DNA from: an uncultured Eubacteriales bacterium
GTDB taxonomy: Bacteria; Bacillota; Clostridia; Peptostreptococcales; Anaerovoracaceae
DNA: 5,546 bases
Direction of reading: 5' to 3'
NCBI GenBank assembly: GCA_910585135.1
Contig: CAJUEB010000146.1
Location: 1-5,546, forward strand
The notes beneath the pieces were generated by a model that worked only from the letters and a program-made list of their open reading frames with translations, made no database searches and was not told the DNA's origin. Position 1 is the first letter of the stretch, and each line of letters starts with the position of its first letter. A program made the position numbers and the translations under genes. Shown one piece after another: positions 1 through 4,720 of this stretch.

Positions 1-43
1 CCGAAATGCAGGGATTAAAATAAAGGAAAGAGAGGATAAGAAC

Positions 44-586
44 ATGACAGCGACAAAATATGCAGGAACACAGACGGAAAAGAATTTAGAGGCAGCATTT
101 GCAGGAGAATCACAGGCAAGAAACAAATATACGTATTTTGCATCTGTGGCGAAAAAAGAAGGCTATGAGCAGATTGCCGGATTATTTTTAAAGACGGCCG
201 ATAATGAGAAGGAACATGCGAAGATGTGGTTTAAGGAGCTTTCCGGGATCGGGGATACGAAAGCCAATCTCGCCGCTGCCGCTGATGGTGAAAATTATGA
301 GTGGACAGATATGTATGAAGGCTTTGCCAAAACTGCGGAGGAAGAAGGATTCCCAGAACTGGCAGCGAAGTTCAGGCTCGTCGGCGCGATCGAAAAGCAT
401 CACGAGGAGCGATACCGCGCTTTGCTTAAAAATGTGGAGACTGCCGCTGTATTTGAAAAGAGTGATGTGAAGGTGTGGGAGTGCCGCAACTGCGGACATA
501 TCGTTGTCGGGACAAAAGCGCCTGATGTCTGCCCGACCTGTAATCATCCCCAGAGCTATTTCGAGGTACATGCAGAAAATTACTGA
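44..586 (+). CDS. rbr: Rubrerythrin (diiron peroxidase)
   Basis: This is a 180-residue two-domain rubrerythrin, a cytoplasmic non-heme diiron protein that reduces hydrogen peroxide in anaerobes using electrons passed through its rubredoxin centre. The N-terminal ferritin-like four-helix domain covers about residues 5-135. It shows the expected ligand motifs: Glu22 in GESQAR, Glu55 and His58 in NEKEHAK, the acidic cluster Glu99-Glu101, and Glu117/His120 in IEKHHEE. The C-terminal rubredoxin-like domain (about 143-180) has the two CxxC iron knuckles, Cys147/Cys150 and Cys163/Cys166. Length is normal for the compact clostridial form. The ATG at 44 is preceded by AGAGG at 31-35 with 8-nt spacing. 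An intrinsic terminator follows directly, so the gene is probably monocistronic or last in its operon. Its promoter is not visible in the 43 bases upstream. The peroxidase role is family knowledge; the motifs are seen directly. Confidence 0.97.
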   Translation: MTATKYAGTQTEKNLEAAFAGESQARNKYTYFASVAKKEGYEQIAGLFLKTADNEKEHAKMWFKELSGIGDTKANLAAAADGENYEWTDMYEGFAKTAEEEGFPELAAKFRLVGAIEKHHEERYRALLKNVETAAVFEKSDVKVWECRNCGHIVVGTKAPDVCPTCNHPQSYFEVHAENY

Positions 587-599
587 TCGGAGCTTACCG

Positions 600-628
600 G
601 AGTGGAACATTTCGTTCCACTCTTTTTT
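600..628 (+). terminator. Intrinsic terminator after rubrerythrin
   Basis: A perfect 9-bp stem (GAGTGGAAC at 600-608 with GTTCCACTC at 614-622) closes a 5-nt loop and is followed immediately by six T residues (623-628). It starts 14 nt after the rubrerythrin stop codon. There is no T tract on the opposite strand, so it should work only for rightward transcription. Confidence 0.93.
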
Positions 629-671
629 ATGGAGTTTTATTTTATGCCATATTGATATGAAAAGCGGCCGG

Positions 672-690
672 CTAGTCAACGAATGACTAG
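672..690. repeat. Perfect 7-bp inverted repeat, candidate operator
   Basis: CTAGTCA (672-678) and TGACTAG (684-690) are exact reverse complements around the 5-nt centre ACGAA. There is no T tract, so it is not an intrinsic terminator. The 19-bp dyad size and short spacer fit a dimeric HTH repressor site, for example of the MarR type, but no matching regulator gene lies beside it. It sits in the intergenic gap about 200 bases upstream of the TetR gene and does not overlap that gene's promoter. On the - strand the same bases contain TTGACT (674-679) with TATCAA 16 nt away (652-657), a weak possible leftward promoter. The dyad is seen directly; operator function is inference. Confidence 0.4.
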
Positions 691-819
691 TTTCCTGCTC
701 AATTACCCAAAACAAACAAAAGGAGAGGTGAGGCGGATTGCCAAGGCAGAGAAGCCGGAAACAGGACATGGCTTTTCGGCTCTGGCACGAAACATTTTGC
801 CAGGCACGCGTAAAAATAC

Positions 820-848
820 TTGACAGGCGTAAAACCGTTTGCCATAAT
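820..848 (+). promoter_or_regulatory. Sigma-A-type promoter of the TetR gene
   Basis: A consensus -35 box TTGACA (820-825) lies 17 nt from a -10 box CATAAT (843-848; five of six matches to TATAAT). This is the best promoter match in the intergenic region. It is 27 nt upstream of the TetR start codon, so the leader RNA would be short. Because the TetR and DUF2871 genes run in the same direction with no terminator between them, it probably drives both. Confidence 0.75.
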
Positions 849-860
849 GAACATTGTTCA
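848..860. promoter_or_regulatory. 13-bp palindrome, likely TetR autoregulatory operator
   Basis: TGAACA-T-TGTTCA is a perfect dyad centred on position 854. It begins on the last base of the -10 box and covers the expected transcription start, ending 15 nt before the start codon of a TetR-family regulator. A palindrome in this position is the classic arrangement for autorepression by TetR proteins, where a bound dimer blocks RNA polymerase. No second copy occurs in the 63-nt gap ahead of the DUF2871 gene, which suggests both genes are controlled from this one site. That the adjacent regulator binds here is inference from position and symmetry. Confidence 0.65.
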
Positions 861-875
861 CATTGAGGTGATTAG

Positions 876-1433
876 ATGAATACAATTGTGACATCCAAAG
901 AGGATATTTTGAACACGAGCCGGAAACTGGTCCAGCAGCAGGGCTGGTCTGCCATTAATATCCGTTCTGTGGCGGCAGCCTGCGGGGTATCGGTGGGATC
1001 TATTTATAATTATTTTGATTCGAAAGCTGCTCTGGCAGGCGCTACGATAGAAAATGTTTGGCGTGAGATTTTTCATCGCCCGGAGGACAGGTGTGCGTTT
1101 GGGGATACGCAAGCTTGTATTGTTTGGATCTACGGCCGGATGGAATACGGTCACAAACAGTATCCTGGTTTTTTTACGCTGCATTCCCTGGGTTTCATGC
1201 AGGAGGAAAAAGCTGATGGAAAACAGAGGATGCAGACGGCTTGGCAGCATATTTTAGCGGAGCTGTGTTCCGTTTTAAAACGGGATACCAGGATTCGAGC
1301 CGATGCATTTACGGAGCGGTTCACAGTGGAAAAATTTGCAGATGTTTTGTTTTCCCTGATGCTGTCCGCTCTGATCCGGCAGGATTATGACCCGGCTGCT
1401 GTATTGGAGATCGTCCGTAGGACTCTTTATTGA
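876..1433 (+). CDS. TetR/AcrR family transcriptional regulator
   Basis: This 185-residue cytoplasmic DNA-binding protein has a canonical TetR N-terminal domain. Residues about 8-53 form the three-helix DNA-binding unit, with helix-turn-helix core SVAAACGVSVGSIYNYFDSK (31-50) including the hallmark Tyr44-x-Tyr46-Phe47 and the following Lys50. The rest (about 60-185) is a divergent helical ligand/dimerisation domain whose inducer cannot be read from sequence. The ATG at 876 has a good ribosome site, GAGGTG at 865-870, with 5-nt spacing. Upstream lie a strong promoter and a perfect palindrome overlapping its start region, consistent with autorepression. The DUF2871 gene follows 63 nt downstream on the same strand and is the most likely regulated partner. 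The class is certain from the HTH; the target and signal are unknown. Confidence 0.93.
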   Translation: MNTIVTSKEDILNTSRKLVQQQGWSAINIRSVAAACGVSVGSIYNYFDSKAALAGATIENVWREIFHRPEDRCAFGDTQACIVWIYGRMEYGHKQYPGFFTLHSLGFMQEEKADGKQRMQTAWQHILAELCSVLKRDTRIRADAFTERFTVEKFADVLFSLMLSALIRQDYDPAAVLEIVRRTLY

Positions 1434-1486
1434 CATTTTGCGGAATGGCAGGCTTTGTTATCCTGTAAATAAGACGATGCTTGCTG

Positions 1487-1493
1487 AAGGAGG
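1487..1493 (+). promoter_or_regulatory. Ribosome site for the upstream start of the DUF2871 ORF
   Basis: AAGGAGG lies 3 nt before the ATG at 1497 and 6 nt before the adjacent ATG at 1500. If the long form is made, the second Met is therefore the better-spaced start. This strong site argues that translation really begins in this region, even though the conserved domain only starts about 50 codons later. Confidence 0.6.
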
Positions 1494-1496
1494 CAG

Positions 1497-2084
1497 ATGA
1501 TGAAAGTAAAACGAAATACACTGCTGCTATTAGCTTCCCTGCTGTTAGCGGGCGTGTTATTTGGCTGTCATTATGGCCGGGCGGTGTTTGCCGATGCAGT
1601 TGAAAAGAAAGCAGGAAATAAAGTGGAGAATAAAGGAGGCAAATTTATGCAAGGAAAAGAAAACATGAAACGGTATATCAATACAGCGCTGCTATACGCT
1701 ATTTTTGCGATGGCTGGCGGCGTGTTTTATCGGGAATTTACCAAATTTAACGGCTTTGACGCCAAAACCACCCTCTCTGTTGTTCATACCCATTACTTCC
1801 TGCTGGGTATGGCATTTTTCCTGCTGCTTTTGATGGCGGAAAAGAGTTTTTCCTTCACCAGTGAAAAAACCAGGCGGGCGTTGGTAACCTATCATATTGG
1901 CCTGAACCTGACTGCTGTGATGCTTGTGGTGCGGGGCGTGGCTCAGGTGCTGATGCCTACGCTTTCTTCCGGCATGAATGCGGCAATATCCGGCGTTGCT
2001 GGGATCGGGCATATCCTGCTTGGCGTCAGCTTAGTGCTTCTGCTGGTACAACTCAGGCGCAGCGTATCGGCGGCGCAGGGATGA
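1497..2084 (+). CDS. DUF2871 family integral membrane protein with N-terminal extension
   Basis: The 195-residue open frame ends in a DUF2871-like membrane domain (about residues 57-188) of unknown function. It has four predicted membrane segments, near 62-80, 94-113, 129-152 and 165-186. Recognisable family features are YREFTKFNGF (78-87), the intramembrane HTH triplet His97-Thr-His99, Arg146-Gly147, and the segment around ISGVAGIGHI with His172. Family members are usually about 140 residues. That matches a start at Met51 (1647, ribosome site AAAGGAGG at 1632-1639, 7-nt spacing) or Met57 (1665) better than the start at 1497. The first 50 codons form a signal-peptide-like segment: basic MKVKRN, a hydrophobic core, then LFGC24 resembling a weak lipobox, followed by a charged linker. 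Either an extended form is made or a short leader peptide is fused in frame. It lies 63 nt after the TetR gene and probably shares its promoter. Family assignment is from recalled family sequences, not a search. Confidence 0.82.
   Translation: MMKVKRNTLLLLASLLLAGVLFGCHYGRAVFADAVEKKAGNKVENKGGKFMQGKENMKRYINTALLYAIFAMAGGVFYREFTKFNGFDAKTTLSVVHTHYFLLGMAFFLLLLMAEKSFSFTSEKTRRALVTYHIGLNLTAVMLVVRGVAQVLMPTLSSGMNAAISGVAGIGHILLGVSLVLLLVQLRRSVSAAQG
1632..1639 (+). promoter_or_regulatory. Internal ribosome site deciding the DUF2871 start
   Basis: AAAGGAGG is a near-perfect anti-16S match 7 nt upstream of the ATG at 1647, inside the longer open frame. Starting here gives a 145-residue protein, the usual DUF2871 size, so this may be the principal start. 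Coexistence with the equally good site at 1487-1493 is unusual. Confidence 0.65.
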
Positions 2085-2111
2085 TTCGGGCGGGCTTAAA
2101 GTTACCTGCGC
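2073..2111. terminator. Weak stem spanning the convergent gene ends
   Basis: GCGCAGG (2073-2079) pairs with CCTGCGC (2105-2111) across a 25-nt loop that contains both stop codons of the converging genes. Neither strand has a T tract after the stem, so it is a poor intrinsic terminator. It is recorded because no better terminator is visible for either transcript at this convergent junction. Confidence 0.2.
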
Positions 2112-3233
2112 TGAAAACGCTTGCAGCACTTTAGGGCGAGCGTGTAGGTTTTGTCCATGAGAAGTGAATAGGCTTTCTGGGCAGGCTTTGTGGAAAGCAG
2201 GAACGTCGCCGCCAGGCTCACAAGGAAAAGCGTGAGGAGGTACAGGGTTTCCTGCCCCTTTGAAATCGTAGTATCCCAGGGCAAATCCTTTCACCTTGAA
2301 TATCCCTGCAAGAAATAGGTGAAATATGTAGATCGGCATCGTGTTCATGCCGATATGCGCCCAGAATCCTTTTTTATCGGAAAATAGGTTCAGCAGAAAC
2401 AAAATCCAGCCCGAACTGACGATCAGGAGCAACGCCCTTACGAGGAGACCTTCCCATATGGGCAGGCCGGTGGCGCAAAAGGAAGCGTTGAGCTTAATCG
2501 CCTCTGATATATTTGGCGGCAGGAGCAATACCGTTGCAACGGTTATGGCAAGCAGCCCTAGGCCTAGCGGGACTGTCTGCCATAGCTTGAGGCGGCACGC
2601 TTTTTCCACTTGCTCCATCGTCAGGAGGTATCCCATGACGAAAGAAATAAAAAACGTACAGGCTCTTGATATCGCAAAGCCTTTCATGCTCAGCGGCTCA
2701 AAAATCCCTGAAAGTAGGTAAAGCACTAGCGCAAATGCCAGAAGGCGGGGCATTTTGACGTAATACTTCTGGAAATACCGATAGAAAAACAGAACGACGA
2801 GAAACCACATTGCGTAGGGAAGCATACCGCTTCGAAAATGTTCTGCCGCTGTTTCCGCCCCATGCTGCAATATGTGTAACGGCCAGAATACAATACCGAC
2901 GATGATTACGGGCCATAGCAGGGACTGGAATAGCTTGTCCCTGTTTTTTTCTGGGTTCTTGCTGAACATCCCGGAGAGGAAGAAAAACGCCTGCATCACA
3001 AATATGTCAATGCCGACATAGATCAAGCAGCCTGCATTGTCGGTGAACTGAAACCCGCCCTTGAAGGTGAAATGCTGCAAGACGATCAGGAACATGCATA
3101 GTCCCCTGACGGAATCGTAGCGGTAGTTTCTTTTCTTGCTTTCTGTCCTGTTATTTTGCGCCATGCTCGTTGTTGCCCTGTTTGCTGCCGTGTTTGCCAT
3201 CATGTTTGCTTTTGTCATATTATTTCCTGTCAT
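2102..3233 (-). CDS. Membrane acyltransferase (acyltransferase-3/COG3594-like), frameshifted
   Basis: This is a polytopic membrane acyltransferase resembling fucose-4-O-acetylase/OafA-type enzymes, which transfer acyl groups to sugars or other envelope molecules. The substrate here is unknown. Conserved marks are the RYDSVRGL start of the first helix (38-45), His54 at its end, and GIDIFVMQAFFFLSGMF (74-90), followed by about nine further hydrophobic segments. As sequenced, the frame shifts at 2255-2261 (AAAGGGG on the coding strand), after about codon 326. The unshifted frame runs to 2031 as a proline/arginine-rich tail without membrane segments and overlaps the DUF2871 gene. The +1 frame continues with a clean membrane helix (ETLYLLTLFLVSLAATFLLST) and a basic tail ending at 2102. 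Deleting one G gives a 376-residue protein. The ATG at 3233 has AGGAAGGA with 6-nt spacing and overlaps psd by 14 nt. The first 28 residues are low-complexity and Asn/Ala/Thr/Met-rich. Confidence 0.8.
2255..2261 (-). other. Frameshift site in the acyltransferase gene
   Basis: The coding strand reads AAAGGGG. The upstream frame encodes GYYDFKG, and the continuation QETLYLLTLF lies in the +1 frame. One base fewer in this run joins them exactly. Either a real one-base insertion or a homopolymer sequencing error would explain it. An ordinary -1 ribosomal slip would not reach the right frame. Confidence 0.8.
3167..3214 (-). repeat. 12-nt tandem repeats encoding an xxAN peptide repeat
   Basis: On the + strand TGTTTGC recurs at 3179, 3191 and 3203, exactly 12 nt apart, with a degenerate fourth unit at 3167-3178. 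On the coding (-) strand these units encode TKAN, MMAN, TAAN and RATT (residues 7-22 of the acyltransferase). The first three units fit an xxAN pattern. The repeat lies in the hydrophilic N-terminus before the first membrane helix. Confidence 0.6.
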
Positions 3234-4077
3234 GTTTATTCCTTCCTGTTGCGAAACCGATTGCTTGTCCCATTTTCACATTTGTTTCCCGATTTAATTC
3301 TGACGATTTCGTTAGTTCGGGCAGGATGTCAACCGTGTGTTTTCCCAGGCAGACGATTACGGTAGAACCGCCATATTCAAACCAGCCAGCTTCCTGACCG
3401 CGGCGAACGGCGGCTTTTTGATGTTTGTTGCAGATCCGGCCGACGAGAAGCGCGCCCACTTGCATCATGAGAATTTCCCCGAAGTTTTCCGATGATAAGG
3501 TAAAATATTCTCTCGCATTTTCGCAGTAAATCCGTCGCACACTGGCAGCGACCGGGTTTACCGTATGAAATGCCCCGTGTATATGAGTATTTTGAGATTT
3601 GATGCCGCTGTCAGGATAATGATACCTGTGATAGTCCGATACAGTCAGCCTGAAAACCAACATGACCCCGCCTTCATAGCTTCCTGCAATGCGGCTGTTT
3701 TGTACCAGCTCGTTCATGGTATAGGAATGCCCTTTAATCTCAACGGTATCGTCTTTTTTGATCGAATAAACGCTGAGCTTCCCATCGCATGGGGCAATCA
3801 AAGCGCCAGGCTGCATGGAGACAGGCCTTAGCGCGGGATCTATTTTGCGCGTAAAAAAATTATTAAATGATCTGTAATCGGTTCTTTCGTAAGCTTCAAG
3901 GTCAATGTGGTTCTTTCGTACAAATCTCTTAATGAGAACTTTAGAAAGGGGTGAATTCATGAACCTCCCTGCCAATCCTGAAACCCATGGCTTTGTAATG
4001 AGGCGGAGAATCCACCTGCCATAGAAGGTGGTGTACAGCTTTTTGACAAGCGTAGCCTGTTTATTTTCGTCCATCAT
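3220..4077 (-). CDS. psd: Phosphatidylserine decarboxylase proenzyme
   Basis: This 285-residue pyruvoyl-dependent enzyme removes CO2 from phosphatidylserine to give phosphatidylethanolamine at the inner face of the membrane. The family motifs are all present: APCDGK with Asp98; DYHRYHYP with His150 and His153; and FEYGGSTV with Gly237-Ser238. The proenzyme cleaves itself between Gly237 and Ser238, and the serine becomes the pyruvoyl group. Asp98, His153 and Ser238 correspond to the catalytic triad known for bacterial Psd. The cut gives a large beta chain and a short alpha chain of about 48 residues. Length is normal and the frame is intact, unlike two of its neighbours. Two adjacent ATGs are possible (4077 and 4074). 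GGAGG at 4082-4086 is 4 nt from the first and 7 nt from the second, favouring Met2. The gene starts 15 nt after pssA, which supplies its substrate, and its end overlaps the acyltransferase start by 14 nt. Confidence 0.96.
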   Translation of the reverse strand: MMDENKQATLVKKLYTTFYGRWILRLITKPWVSGLAGRFMNSPLSKVLIKRFVRKNHIDLEAYERTDYRSFNNFFTRKIDPALRPVSMQPGALIAPCDGKLSVYSIKKDDTVEIKGHSYTMNELVQNSRIAGSYEGGVMLVFRLTVSDYHRYHYPDSGIKSQNTHIHGAFHTVNPVAASVRRIYCENAREYFTLSSENFGEILMMQVGALLVGRICNKHQKAAVRRGQEAGWFEYGGSTVIVCLGKHTVDILPELTKSSELNRETNVKMGQAIGFATGRNKHDRK

Positions 4078-4081
4078 TGTG

Positions 4082-4086
4082 CCTCC
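4082..4086 (-). promoter_or_regulatory. Ribosome site of psd
   Basis: GGAGG on the - strand lies in the 15-nt gap between pssA and psd. It is 4 nt from the ATG at 4077 and 7 nt from the ATG at 4074. Normal spacing supports starting at 4074, giving 284 residues. Confidence 0.6.
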
Positions 4087-4092
4087 ATGAAA

Positions 4093-4720
4093 TCATGCCG
4101 TTAATACGAAGAATGGCATTGCCAGGAATAAGGACACCACAACGATCGTCAGAATCAGGATCTGGCGCAATCCCGGTTTTGGAATTTTGATGTTTGACAA
4201 GAATAGCCCGCCCATGACGAGGAGCATCAACTCCCATAACAGCGGATTGAAGCGCGCTGGAATCCAATCTGCCGCAAAGTAGAGCAGAGGGAAAACCACC
4301 ACGATGCTCGTTACCGGAAGGCCATGGTAGCAGTGCGGGGCAGCATCTTCGCTGTCACGCTCAAGCTCAAGCACGTTATAGTATGCCAGTCTCGCAACGG
4401 CCGCAATGCAATAAAAAATAATGAGTGCGATGCCGATGGGACTGTCAAGCCCGAGCTGATAGCAGATCAAGCCTGGCAGGAAACCAAAGCAGATTACGTC
4501 GCAAAGGGAGTCGAGTTGTATGCCGAACAGGATTTCCGAATCTGTACGGTCTTTTTTTTGACCTGGCAATCCTGCCGTCAAAAGCATCACAAAGCCCGGA
4601 AAACGCCAGACAAAGAAGCGCGGAAATGATTTTGTTATTGAGTGCAAGCACCATGCCATATGCGGAGCTTGCAAGGCTTATGTAAGTAAGCACGACTGTG
4701 TAATTCCATATTCCAATCAT
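4093..4720 (-). CDS. pssA: CDP-diacylglycerol-serine O-phosphatidyltransferase, frameshifted
   Basis: This membrane enzyme makes phosphatidylserine from CDP-diacylglycerol and L-serine. The gene is split between two frames at an A8 run (4552-4559). Frame one starts at the ATG at 4720, preceded by AAGGAAGGAG, and gives residues 1-56 ending in CDAFDGRIARSKK. The second frame carries DRTDSEILFGIQLDSLCD and the rest of the protein to the TGA at 4093. With seven A residues the two join into a 208-residue PssA. The joined CDP-alcohol phosphotransferase motif is complete: Asp45, Asp48-Gly49, Ala52-Arg53, Gly66, Asp70 and Asp74. Several hydrophobic segments follow, as expected for the family. In the second frame the residues encoded upstream of the A run (about 4558-4674) do not resemble PssA and are not a real N-terminus. 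The start overlaps the upstream flippase stop by 4 nt (ATGA), and psd follows 15 nt later. As written, neither half contains the whole active site. Confidence 0.9.
4552..4559 (-). other. A8 homopolymer and frameshift site within the pssA catalytic motif
   Basis: Eight consecutive A residues on the coding strand follow codon Ser54. Seven would keep SKKDRTDSE in frame; eight sends translation into KKRPYRFG and a premature stop at 4445. Runs of this length are prone to replication slippage, RNA polymerase slippage and sequencing miscalls. Confidence 0.85.

Noticed and set aside
652..679. Possible leftward promoter TTGACT-16-TATCAA
   Set aside because: The -10 match is weak and there is no leftward gene for it to serve; it would only run antisense into rubrerythrin. 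Noted under the inverted repeat instead.
188..769. Long - strand open frame (193 codons) opposite rubrerythrin
   Set aside because: It is antisense to a clear rubrerythrin gene, runs through its terminator, and shows no recognisable domain or ribosome site.
858..1250. - strand open frame of 130 codons opposite the TetR gene
   Set aside because: It is a shadow of the TetR coding frame with no domain features; its 3' end falls in the TetR promoter region.
2255..2261. Programmed ribosomal frameshift at AAAGGGG
   Set aside because: The needed shift is +1, the site does not resemble the known +1 RF2-type signal, and no stop codon or stimulatory element is apparent. A one-base insertion or sequencing error is simpler.
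2341..2721. + strand open frame of 126 codons within the acyltransferase region
   Set aside because: It is antisense to conserved membrane segments of the acyltransferase; composition and lack of a ribosome site indicate a shadow frame.
4558..4674. Apparent N-terminus of a 193-codon frame covering the pssA 3' part
   Set aside because: These residues do not resemble PssA, while the other frame over the same bases encodes the conserved first helices and DGxxAR half-motif. It is open only because of the A8 frameshift.
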